9,768 nt of DNA, from NCBI GenBank assembly GCA_007124535.1, contig SLEY01000043.1:1-9768 (forward strand), in the 5' to 3' direction. The stretch comes from Planctomycetaceae bacterium (GTDB taxonomy: Bacteria; Planctomycetota; Planctomycetia; Pirellulales; Pirellulaceae). The number at the start of each line of letters is the position of its first letter. The first letter of the stretch is position 1. The position numbers and the translations under genes are program-made. The notes beneath the pieces are model-generated. The model was given only the letters and a program-made list of their open reading frames with translations, was not told the origin of the DNA and made no database searches. Below are positions 1 to 7,135 of this stretch, one piece after another.

Positions 1-546
1 CGCACGGCACAGACCCAACTGGTAGCCACCGACACCTTGCGCTGGCGGAACGAATCGATCGCCTTGCCGGAGAGCACGCACCGCAACGATCTGCAGCGGC
101 ATTTGCGGAGCCGCATGCAGCGGATCAGCTCGGAGGCCGCCGGTTGCTGTATGCTGGTCGACTGGTCGATCGAAACGGACGGCAGTTTGGCCAGTCAATT
201 GCGCAGCGGGTGGGACCGGGAACTGCTCGACTGGTTGCGGACGGAATTTGGCCGAGCCCAGCCGGCGCTCTGGACGACGGAGTTGCGGGTGGCCGGGGCG
301 GCGGAAGTGCCGGAGGAGAGTTACGAGGAGGACACGATCCTGGGCGATTTCCTCCGCGCGGTGCGCGAGCACCAGCAGGACCAGCGCCTGCCCTTGGAAC
401 TGGCCGAATACCTGCCCGAACAGGGCCGGAACCGGTCGCTGGCGGCGGTGCTGGCGGCCGGCGGATTGTCGCGGCAGCAGCTGCTGGAAGAGGCAGCGGT
501 GCGGGGCGCCGAATTGTTGCGCGGCGAAGGAAGCGATTGGCAGTGA
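1..546 (+). CDS. C-terminal part of an SbcD/YhaO-like DNA repair exonuclease (5' end outside window)
   Basis: The reading frame is open from the first base and ends at TGA 544-546, so about 181 C-terminal residues are visible. The metallophosphoesterase catalytic domain, with its Asp/His metal ligands, would lie upstream and cannot be checked. What is visible resembles the C-terminal capping region of planctomycete SbcD/YhaO-type proteins: a stretch beginning LRWRNESIAL, then an acidic EESYEEDTILGDFLRAV segment (about residues 103-119 of the visible part) and a helical, Leu/Glu-rich end. The next gene, 67 bases downstream on the same strand, is an SbcC/YhaN-like ATPase. That pairing is the strongest argument, because SbcD/Mre11-type nucleases are usually encoded directly before their ATPase partner. 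By family knowledge the complex would trim or open DNA ends and hairpins. The functional call is inference from context plus a partial sequence. Confidence 0.72.
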   Translation, partial: RTAQTQLVATDTLRWRNESIALPESTHRNDLQRHLRSRMQRISSEAAGCCMLVDWSIETDGSLASQLRSGWDRELLDWLRTEFGRAQPALWTTELRVAGAAEVPEESYEEDTILGDFLRAVREHQQDQRLPLELAEYLPEQGRNRSLAAVLAAGGLSRQQLLEEAAVRGAELLRGEGSDWQ

Positions 547-558
547 GCGGGGATGTCC

Positions 559-588
559 GGGCCGGCGGGTCGAGCACGGCCGGCGCCC
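559..588 (+). other. Inverted repeat between the nuclease and ATPase genes
   Basis: CCGGC at 562-566 pairs with GCCGG at 579-583 around a 12-base loop. GGG at 559-561 can pair further with CCC at 586-588 across a two-base bulge. No T-tract follows, so it is not a classical terminator. It could tune read-through or mRNA processing between the two cistrons, or be a chance result of high GC. Confidence 0.25.
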
Positions 589-601
589 TGGAGCCTCGTA
601 C

Positions 602-605
602 GGAG
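602..605 (+). promoter_or_regulatory. Ribosome binding site for the SMC-like ATPase
   Basis: GGAG lies 8 bases before the GTG at 614-616. It supports this start over the frame's upstream extension, which would overlap the preceding gene and add residues unlike any ATPase N-terminus. Confidence 0.6.
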
Positions 606-613
606 ACGCCAGA

Positions 614-3600
614 GTGAAGATCACGGAAATCCAGATCGATGGCTTCGGGGCGTGGCATGATGTCCAGCTGGACCACTTGGCTGAGGGCCTGACCGTCTTC
701 TACGGCCCGAACGAAGCGGGCAAGACGACGCTGATGGAGTTCATCCGCAGCGTGCTGTACGGTTATTCGCCCGAGCGGCGGGCCCGCTACCTCCCCCCGG
801 TCGCCGGGGGGCGCGGCGGCGGAACCCTGAACGTGATCGGAGCCGGCGGACGCTTTACCCTCCGGCGAACCCCGGCAAGCCTGACCGGCGACGACCTGGG
901 CCGAGTGGAAGTGCTGGCCGCCAACGGCTCGCGGCAGGGACAACACGTGCTGGGGACCCTGCTGGCCGGAATCGACGAGCCGATCTTCAAGAACGTGTTC
1001 GCCGTCGGGCTCCGCGAACTCCAGGAACTGGGCACGCTGGACGACACGGAAGCCGCGGCCCAACTGTACAAACTGACCAGCGGTCTGGATCGCGTCTCGC
1101 TGATCGATGTCATGCGCCAGCTGGAAACCGCCCGCCAGTCCCTGCTGGCCAGCGACGGCAGCTGCGGCGAGTTGCTGGAACGGATCGAGCGCCGCGACCG
1201 GCTGCAGGCGGAGATCCAGGAATTGGCCGCCGGCGGTCAGCGCTGGATCCAATTGGCCGCCGACCGGACCGCCTTGCAGGAAGAACTCGCCCGCCTGGAC
1301 GAGAGCATCGAGCGGATGGAGCGGGAAGGGCGGGCGGTGGAGGTGGCCATCCAGATCCGCGACGACTGGTACCAGCGAGTCGCGGCGACGAGCAAGCTGG
1401 AAAAACTGGGAAAACCGGTGCGCCTGCCCGAGCGGGCCGTGGAACGCGTCGAGGAGTTGCAGAAGCAGATTGCCGAGCAGCGGCGGCAGCTGGAGGAATT
1501 CCAGGGCCGCCGTCGCGTGATCCTGGAGGAGGTCGCGGCCCAACCGATCAATCGCCTGCTCTGGTCCCATGCGGGCCAGATCGAGGCGGTGTGCGAGCAC
1601 GGTCCCTGGATCCACTCGCTGGAGGACCAGACCCGGCGGCTGCAGGAGGAGATGGGCGAGCTGAAGAAGACGTTGCGGAGTCAGTGGGAGCAACTGGGTT
1701 TGGAACCGGACGAGATCCCCGATTTGACTCCCGACGTTTCGAACCGCACCTTGGGCGCGCTCCGCGGACCGGCGGAGGTCTTGCAGGAGGCGAACCAGCG
1801 GCTGGAGGAGGCCCAATCCGCTCGGGACGCCCGGCGGAACGAAGCGGAGGAGTTGGCCCGGCAGCTGCGGGAGGAACTGGAAGAGACGGGCGAAACGCAA
1901 CTGGCGCCCGCCCTGGAAAAAGCCTCCCAACGCGTGGCCTTGCTGCGGAGGCGGATCCAGGTCGAGCAGCGAGCGGAAAAATTGGACCGCCAACGCAAGG
2001 AGTTGGAACAGGAACGCCGCGAACTGCTGGAACAACAGATCCTGCCCGTCGGGACCCTGGTCTGGTGTGGCGTCCCCTTCGTCCTGGGCGTGGCCATGAT
2101 CCTGGCTTCCTTCTTCTGGGAATGGGTCGCCCGGCTGGGCTGGACCGTGACGATCCTGGGATTCGCCTGCTGGGCGATCGCCGTCGTGACCAAATTGCTG
2201 CTGGAACGTTCGCTGGGACAGGAACTGGACGGGTGCGTGCGGCATTGGGAGAAGGTCAAGAAACAGCTGCGCGCCCTGGCCGAAGACCGCGACCAACTGG
2301 ACCAGCAGCTGCCGGTGGGCGGCGGGCCGTTGGACGCCCGCCTCGCCACCGCAGAACAGGAGGTCAAACGGCTGGAGGAACTCTCGCCATTGGAACATCG
2401 CCATCAGACCTCCCTGCAGACTCGCGAAACGGACAGAGAACGGATCCGCCGTGCTTCCGACGAACTGCGGGAGGCCCAGCAGCAATGGCGCGCCGCCCTG
2501 CGGTCGGTCAACCTGCCCGAATCGTTCCGCCCGGAACATGTCCGGCAACTGTCCGAGGAGAACGATCAAACCGTCCAGCTGGGACGGCGTTTGCAACTGC
2601 GGCGCGAGGAACTCGCCGCGCGGGAAAACGATCTGATCCAGGTCACCGAACGCATTGAAAAACTGCTGAAAGACGTCCATATCACCGCGGCCAGCTCGGA
2701 CCCGCACACCCAATTGCGCCAGTTGGCCGCGGCCATGGCCGAGCAGCGGAAATGGATCGCCCGGCGGAAGGAACTGCGGCAGGAACACCGCGAACTGAAA
2801 AGCAGCTTCCGCGAAACGGCCCAGAGCCTGCGAAAATTCCTCCGCCAACGCCGCGCCCTGTTGGACCAGGCCGGCGTCCAGGACGACGCGGCCCTGCGCA
2901 AACTGGCCAACCGCCAGGCGCAAATCGAAGCACTCACCCGCCGCGTCCAGGAACTGAACCAGCGAATCAAACTGGCGATCGGCAGCCAGTGCCCGGAAGC
3001 CGCCGTGGCGGACGCCCTGGAAACCCACGGCGCCGATCGGCTGGAACCCTATTGGGAACGCCTGCTGGCACGCCTCCAGGATGCGCAATCGCGGCTCACC
3101 CAACTGCACGAGCGGCGGGGCGAAATGGTCCAGGAAATGAAAACCCTCTCCGATGACCGCCGCCTGGACGACACGAAACTGAAATTGGGCTGCGTCGAAG
3201 AACAGATCCGCCGAGCCGTTCGCCGCTGGCAACTCCTGGGCGCCACCAGCCTGCTGCTGGAATCGATCCGCCAGATCTACGAGACCGAGCGCCAGCCCGA
3301 AACGCTGGCCGAAGCGTCAACCTACCTGGTCCGGCTGACCGACGGCCGCTACCAACGCATCTGGACGCCGCTGAGCGAGGATATCCTGCGAATCGACACC
3401 CAATCGGGCGAGTCCCTGCCGCTGGACGTGCTCAGTCAAGGCACGCGGGAAGCCGTTTTCCTCAGCCTCCGGCTGGCATTGGCCGCCGCCTACGCCCGGC
3501 GCGGGGCCCTGCTGCCCCTGGTGCTGGACGACGTGCTGGTCAACCTGGACGTCCGGCGGTCCCGGCTGGCCGCCGAAGTGCTCCGCGATTTCGCCAACCA

Positions 3601-4141
3601 GGGCCACCAACTGCTGCTGTTCACCTGCCACCTCCACATCCTGCGCATCTTCCAGGCGGCGGGGGTCGAGGTGCGGTCGCTGCCGATTCGCGACGGACTG
3701 GACGAAGCCGATTGGGCCGACGAGCAAACGATCCTGGCCGAAGAGCAATCGGGCGATCAAGAGGAAGCGATCCCCGAGGTCGCCGAACCGGAAGCACTGC
3801 CGGAAATCGAGGATGAACATCCGCCGGCGGAGGAGGATTCCCCCGGCGACGAACCGCAAGAGGATGAAGACGAACCGGCCGAAGACGCGGGCAGCCAGAC
3901 CGAAGCCGAATTCGAGGAGCCCCCCGAACCGGCAGAAACGCCAGCAGCCCGCCCCGAACAAGTTACGCACCCCGACTTCGAGGACCAGGGAAGCGAGTTG
4001 GACGAAGCGTCATACGGACTCTGGGAAGAGTTGGACGAGGCGGCTCGCGCGGAGGAGAAGCGGGCCGCCCTGGCCGGTCTGCAGAATCTGCCCAGTGGCC
4101 TACGTCGCGAGAGCCCCTGGTGGCAGACCGAGGACTTCTGA
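614..4141 (+). CDS. SbcC/YhaN-like SMC-family ATPase with a membrane hairpin and acidic tail
   Basis: 1175 residues from GTG 614, whose N-terminus VKITEIQIDGFGAW is typical of Rad50/SbcC/YhaN proteins. Walker A GPNEAGKTT is at residues 31-39. Long Glu/Gln/Arg-rich coiled coils cover about 200-475 and 528-890. The C-terminal ATPase lobe holds the signature LSQGT (940-944), Walker B LVLDDVLVNLD (969-979) and a switch histidine, His1006. Two hydrophobic helices (about 480-501 and 508-526) sit between the coils, where SbcC/Rad50 has a CXXC zinc hook. No CXXC is present, so the protein is more YhaN-like and probably membrane-anchored at the coil apex. Residues 1027-1175 form an acidic, Pro-rich, probably disordered tail with 52 Asp/Glu and 6 Lys/Arg. 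By family knowledge it should work with the upstream nuclease in DNA end processing, with ATP-driven gating. The ATPase call is very secure; the membrane role and partner are inference. Confidence 0.93.
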   Translation: MKITEIQIDGFGAWHDVQLDHLAEGLTVFYGPNEAGKTTLMEFIRSVLYGYSPERRARYLPPVAGGRGGGTLNVIGAGGRFTLRRTPASLTGDDLGRVEVLAANGSRQGQHVLGTLLAGIDEPIFKNVFAVGLRELQELGTLDDTEAAAQLYKLTSGLDRVSLIDVMRQLETARQSLLASDGSCGELLERIERRDRLQAEIQELAAGGQRWIQLAADRTALQEELARLDESIERMEREGRAVEVAIQIRDDWYQRVAATSKLEKLGKPVRLPERAVERVEELQKQIAEQRRQLEEFQGRRRVILEEVAAQPINRLLWSHAGQIEAVCEHGPWIHSLEDQTRRLQEEMGELKKTLRSQWEQLGLEPDEIPDLTPDVSNRTLGALRGPAEVLQEANQRLEEAQSARDARRNEAEELARQLREELEETGETQLAPALEKASQRVALLRRRIQVEQRAEKLDRQRKELEQERRELLEQQILPVGTLVWCGVPFVLGVAMILASFFWEWVARLGWTVTILGFACWAIAVVTKLLLERSLGQELDGCVRHWEKVKKQLRALAEDRDQLDQQLPVGGGPLDARLATAEQEVKRLEELSPLEHRHQTSLQTRETDRERIRRASDELREAQQQWRAALRSVNLPESFRPEHVRQLSEENDQTVQLGRRLQLRREELAARENDLIQVTERIEKLLKDVHITAASSDPHTQLRQLAAAMAEQRKWIARRKELRQEHRELKSSFRETAQSLRKFLRQRRALLDQAGVQDDAALRKLANRQAQIEALTRRVQELNQRIKLAIGSQCPEAAVADALETHGADRLEPYWERLLARLQDAQSRLTQLHERRGEMVQEMKTLSDDRRLDDTKLKLGCVEEQIRRAVRRWQLLGATSLLLESIRQIYETERQPETLAEASTYLVRLTDGRYQRIWTPLSEDILRIDTQSGESLPLDVLSQGTREAVFLSLRLALAAAYARRGALLPLVLDDVLVNLDVRRSRLAAEVLRDFANQGHQLLLFTCHLHILRIFQAAGVEVRSLPIRDGLDEADWADEQTILAEEQSGDQEEAIPEVAEPEALPEIEDEHPPAEEDSPGDEPQEDEDEPAEDAGSQTEAEFEEPPEPAETPAARPEQVTHPDFEDQGSELDEASYGLWEELDEAARAEEKRAALAGLQNLPSGLRRESPWWQTEDF

Positions 4142-4388
4142 TTCAACCGCCCCACCGGTCGCCGGCATATTTGCAGAAATCAGCGCTCTCCACGTTTTAA
4201 GGTATGCTACGCGTTCCTGAATTAGCTATTTTCCTGCAAAAAGCTCCCGATTCGTTTTGCCCTTCTTGCGACCGACTGCGATTTCTGCCATAATGCCGTT
4301 TCGAGGCGGTCGAGGCATAACTGGCGGGTCCCTGAGCCTGATTTGGGCACAGGTTTCCCAAGAGCCGCCCCCACCTCGAAGCCCACTT
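4142..4388. other. Intergenic region between the ATPase gene and tRNA-Arg
   Basis: This stretch of 247 bases is visibly richer in A+T than the flanking genes, and no credible gene lies in it. A very small CCGG-TCG-CCGG hairpin about 15 bases after the ATPase stop is followed by CATATTT, too weak to call a terminator. GCAAAA (4236-4241) and TTTTGC (4255-4260) form another weak dyad. The only convincing signal is the promoter listed separately at 4266-4294. Confidence 0.6.
4266..4294 (+). promoter_or_regulatory. Candidate sigma70-like promoter for tRNA-Arg
   Basis: TTGCGA (4266-4271) matches the -35 consensus at 4 of 6 positions and CATAAT (4289-4294) matches the -10 at 5 of 6, with the ideal 17-base spacer. 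Transcription would start near 4301, giving a leader of roughly 90 bases that RNase P would remove from the tRNA at 4389. The region is AT-richer than its surroundings. The promoter is inferred from consensus only. Confidence 0.5.
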
Positions 4389-4462
<74 letters not shown>

Positions 4463-5144
4463 CTTCTGCAGAGTCTCGCGGATTGCTGCAAAGTCCTGTA
4501 ATAGAAAGGACTTGCGACGAATCGCTCCGTTCGGAGCCCTCCCCCTCCTGTGGGTTCTTTCTCGCAACGCTTCGCAGGTTTTTGCTCCCATACTGCCCCC
4601 GATTCTGCCCTCGCACCGCATTCGGCAACGGGCCGTCCATTCCGATCGCAGCCCTCGCTTGACACTCCGAACGAATTCCTGAGACGGGGGGGGCTTGGCA
4701 AGGAACCGATCGCCCCCGCCAAGTCGCAGACATTCAAGTGGGTAGAGATGTTTGCGGTCAGCTTGGGGTCGTGATGCCGGGCGAGCTTCTAGGCTTCCGT
4801 CAGGTTCACACCCGCCTTGCCCAGATTACTGACGAAGATGGACCGGTCGTTCTACGGCGATGGTTGGTGACGGGTTTTTGGGGCGAGCGTGAATTGGCTT
4901 GGCGACGCGATGGCGGTGTCGGGATCGGGTTTCTGAATTCGGTGGGACGGCGAGGCTCTTTGTCGTCGCGGCCTGACGATCGGTCTGTCATTTTGGCAGA
5001 TGGTCTGGTCTGTGTTTCATCCGTGGCCGGGGACTCATGCGGCGGAATTCCCGGGCTTCGCCTGCATTCGATCGGCCTGGCGGCCTGCATGGTTTGGCTT
5101 GATGCGCATTCTTCCTCCCTTTCCGCCCCACCGGGCATGGAGGA
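4463..5144. other. Long intergenic stretch without a convincing gene
   Basis: Open frames exist on both strands, the longest being open from 4663 to 5160 on +. None has a good ribosome site, a recognisable motif or the GC-rich third positions of the neighbouring genes. Short hairpins are present: AAGTCC/GGACTT (4491-4496/4508-4513), GCTCC-GTTC-GGAGC (4524-4537), and CTTGGC/GCCAAG (4694-4699/4718-4723), which directly follows a run of eight G (4686-4693). TTGCGA (4512-4517) and TCGCAA (4562-4567) bracket the second hairpin, and five T follow at 4579-4583. This could help end tRNA transcription, but it is a weak terminator. The stretch may be decayed coding sequence or a non-coding spacer. Confidence 0.5.
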
Positions 5145-5254
5145 AGTTCTTCGTTCTTAGTTATCGCTGCGTCAAATCATGGTACGGTCTTGATAGCCGG
5201 AGGCTTAAATAACCGGCTTGTGAATTTTGCATGCATAACTAAGAACGAAGAACT
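5145..5254. repeat. 110-bp element with perfect 20-bp terminal inverted repeats (MITE-like or RNA hairpin)
   Basis: AGTTCTTCGTTCTTAGTTAT at 5145-5164 is exactly reverse-complementary to 5235-5254, with 70 bases between. Pairing stops abruptly at both ends of each arm. The interior carries a second dyad, AGCCGG (5195-5200) with CCGGCT (5213-5218), and is AT-richer than nearby genes. There is no obvious target-site duplication: the immediate flanks are GGA and GTT. The element lies 52 bases past the stop of the minus-strand ceramidase-like gene and downstream of the plus-strand tRNA, between converging transcripts. It could be a miniature inverted-repeat element moved by a transposase elsewhere, or a structured 3' end or terminator. 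The dyad is certain; the interpretation is inference. Confidence 0.6.
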
Positions 5255-5306
5255 GTTTTGCACGCTTGCCGAAAGCTCGCAATGCGGCGGGTTGCGCGGC
5301 GCTGGT

Positions 5307-6803
5307 TCATTTCAATTCTCCCAACATCTCCAGCAGGGCCGCGACAATCTTCGGCTCGGCCTCCACCTCGAAGCAACTGGTGCCCAACCAGGTTTCGTAG
5401 CCTCCCAATTCATGGTCGCGGACCGTGGGCAGGTAGCCGTAGGTACTGTTGGCAAGTGAAATGGTGAAGGTTCGCGGGAAGGGACTCTTCTCCTTCAGTT
5501 CCAGCCCGGTCTGCACGAACACCTCGAAGGGAATGGCGGTGATCGCCAAGTTCCCGATCCGCAACGCCTGTAACGGGATGGGGATTTCCGCCGGGTATTC
5601 GTGCATTTTGAGCGTCCGCTCGGCGTAAGCCACCACGGCCTGCGGCGACGGCAGGCCGGCCCGCGGATAATCTTCCGGATTGGCCACGATTCTCCGAGCC
5701 CGCTCGACAAGCTCGGGGGTGGGACGCCGCGTGCCCAGCGTCAGGTCGCGCGAGATCATGCCGAGAGGAACCCACGCTTCGTACTCGACCTTTTGATAGG
5801 CCCCGTACACGGCGGCCGCGGCCCGGTTGGCCACCATTTGCATGCGCCCGTAGGGGGGGAACCGCAGCTGGCCCCCGCGGTAGTCGATGTTGTTGATGTT
5901 CCCGCTGGTGCCGTTGGACATGATGCCCACGAAGGCGGGGTTCGTTTTCTCGGCGTCCAGCAGCCGCGCAATCTCCTTGGCGAAGAAGCCGAAATAGTCG
6001 GCCGAGATGTGGCCGCGGGGGACGCCGCCCACGTAGTGCAGCGAGTAATTGGCCAACAGCGCGATGGGCCGACCCTCGACGGACCGGACCACCAGAAAAG
6101 CGATCTCCGGATCGGTCGGGCCGGACGGTTCCAGAAGGTTCGGGTTGCCCACGCCCGGATTCATACGCACCCGGTCGGCGCCTCCGAACGGGTTGGGCAA
6201 ATCGGTGCCCGGCTTCATCAGCCAACGGCGATTGAACACCTCGTCGGGAAGCTCGGCGGAACCGAACCCGATTTCGGCCGGCTCCAGGTGTTCCACGGCC
6301 TGCTGAAAGGCGTCGGCGATCCGATCCGCCAGGAATCGCTGGTAACCGTCCAAGGGCGGGTCCAAGGCGAATCGGTCCCGTCCCCGGCCGGGCGCGGCGG
6401 AGTGGGTGTGGGTGCAGGCAATCAAAATCCGCTCGGGCGTGATGCCCGTCCGCTGATGGACCGCCTCCTTGGCCGGGTCCAAGACGTACCGAGGGATGGC
6501 TAAATTGTCGACCACGGCGATTCCCACCCGGCTCTCCCCGTCGTCGAGCACCAGGCAGCGGACGAACAGTTCGTCATGGATGTACGTTCCCGGCGGCCGG
6601 TCCCAATCGCCGGCAATCGGGCTGTCCAGGCTCAGCGCCGGCGTGATATTGCTGGTCGCCGCGCCGGCGAGCAGCCGGGGGCCCTCCTCCGATTCCATGC
6701 CCCGGGCGGTAGACCAACAGAACACCAGCACAGCGGCGGCGCCCCACCAAACCGTCCGTCGCCAAAGCTTGTGGTTACCGAAATGGAAAAACGAGCTGGT
6801 CAT
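5307..6803 (-). CDS. Secreted neutral/alkaline ceramidase-family protein
   Basis: 498 residues. Start ATG 6801-6803 is chosen because GAGAGG lies 9 bases upstream and a signal peptide follows: KLWRR (12-16), then a hydrophobic stretch ending near residues 31-36. The frame's 70-residue upstream extension lacks these features. Family landmarks run in order: LLAGAATSNITP (44-55), the metal motif THTHSAAPG (131-139), NYSLHYVGG with His256, SADYFG (267-272), SNGTSGN with Ser296, IPFE with Glu427, and YGYLPT with Tyr457, then GGYE (467-470). By recollection of Pseudomonas ceramidase these correspond to the zinc-binding His/His/Glu/Tyr set and the catalytic Ser region, so the active site appears intact. 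The usual C-terminal Ig-like domain of ~650-residue ceramidases seems absent. It would act outside the cytoplasm, cleaving an N-acyl amide; whether ceramide is the substrate is unknown, since many bacterial relatives are uncharacterised. Confidence 0.85.
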   Translation of the reverse strand: MTSSFFHFGNHKLWRRTVWWGAAAVLVFCWSTARGMESEEGPRLLAGAATSNITPALSLDSPIAGDWDRPPGTYIHDELFVRCLVLDDGESRVGIAVVDNLAIPRYVLDPAKEAVHQRTGITPERILIACTHTHSAAPGRGRDRFALDPPLDGYQRFLADRIADAFQQAVEHLEPAEIGFGSAELPDEVFNRRWLMKPGTDLPNPFGGADRVRMNPGVGNPNLLEPSGPTDPEIAFLVVRSVEGRPIALLANYSLHYVGGVPRGHISADYFGFFAKEIARLLDAEKTNPAFVGIMSNGTSGNINNIDYRGGQLRFPPYGRMQMVANRAAAAVYGAYQKVEYEAWVPLGMISRDLTLGTRRPTPELVERARRIVANPEDYPRAGLPSPQAVVAYAERTLKMHEYPAEIPIPLQALRIGNLAITAIPFEVFVQTGLELKEKSPFPRTFTISLANSTYGYLPTVRDHELGGYETWLGTSCFEVEAEPKIVAALLEMLGELK

Positions 6804-6812
6804 GGCTGAATA

Positions 6813-6818
6813 CCTCTC
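6813..6818 (-). promoter_or_regulatory. Ribosome binding site deciding the ceramidase-like start
   Basis: Read on the minus strand this is GAGAGG, 9 bases before the ATG at 6801-6803. It favours this start over frame extensions that reach to 7013. Confidence 0.65.
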
Positions 6819-7124
6819 ATGGTTAAGGGGGATCGGCGATTCGCGGTCGCCATGCGCCTTCCGCTCGCTCCGGCAGCACGGCCCCTTGGCATCCGGGAAC
6901 TTTCGCGGAATCGACCCATTGCATGGCGACGCAACCCACATTGTCGCGGAACGTGCCGCGATCGAACAGGGCCGGTTGTGCGGAACTCGGGGCGCGGTCG
7001 GTTGCATCCGCATCGATGGCGGGTACCATGAGCTTCGGAGTGAGCCGGTTCGGCGGTCTGGCCAATCCTCGCACCGCCCGGGTCCGGCTCCAGCCCTTCG
7101 AGAGCGTCGTTTTCCGGAATCACC

Positions 7125-7129
7125 AGGAG
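7125..7129 (+). promoter_or_regulatory. Ribosome binding site deciding the start of the exported toroid-like protein
   Basis: AGGAG is 6 bases before the ATG at 7136-7138, the best Shine-Dalgarno match in the window. With the signal peptide that follows, it rules out the 71-residue upstream extension of the frame. Confidence 0.75.
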
Positions 7130-7135
7130 TTTGCC

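Larger units (their letters stand above)
6804..7135. promoter_or_regulatory. Shared upstream region of two divergent secreted-protein genes
   Basis: 332 bases separate the two start codons. A dyad TCGCGG-N6-CCGCGA is at 6944-6961, and TCGCGGAA occurs twice in direct orientation (6903-6910 and 6944-6951), 41 bases apart, near four helical turns. The palindrome TTCCGGAA is at 7112-7119. No clear -35/-10 pair was found on either strand. The position and paired sites would suit a regulator controlling both genes, but in DNA this GC-rich such repeats can arise by chance. Frames remain open here on both strands, which I take as a by-product of GC content. Confidence 0.35.

Noticed and set aside
248..613. 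In-frame upstream extension of the ATPase reading frame
   Set aside because: It overlaps the preceding gene, lacks ATPase-family sequence, and the GTG at 614 has a good ribosome site and the conserved N-terminus.
125..3232. A 1035-codon open frame on the minus strand opposite the nuclease and ATPase genes
   Set aside because: It is antisense to a gene with complete ATPase motifs. Its translation is low-complexity Gln/Phe/Leu/Pro without any motif, as expected opposite a GC-rich coiled-coil gene.
4155..4170. Possible terminator hairpin after the ATPase gene
   Set aside because: Only four base pairs, with CATATTT instead of a T-tract; too weak.
4173..4288. Nine-base inverted repeat GCAGAAATC / GATTTCTGC about 100 bases apart, the right arm inside the promoter spacer
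   Set aside because: A match of this size at this spacing is not rare enough in an intergenic region to claim a function.
4659..4664. Perfect TTGACA -35 hexamer
   Set aside because: No -10-like sequence lies 16-18 bases downstream; that region is AGACGG and the G run.
4738..5160. 140-codon plus-strand frame starting at GTG and ending in the left arm of the inverted repeat
   Set aside because: No ribosome site, no motif, codon use unlike the neighbouring genes, and a competing frame on the other strand; not supportable as a gene.
5601..6503. 300-codon plus-strand frame opposite the ceramidase-like gene
   Set aside because: The sense strand carries all ceramidase landmarks; the antisense translation has none.
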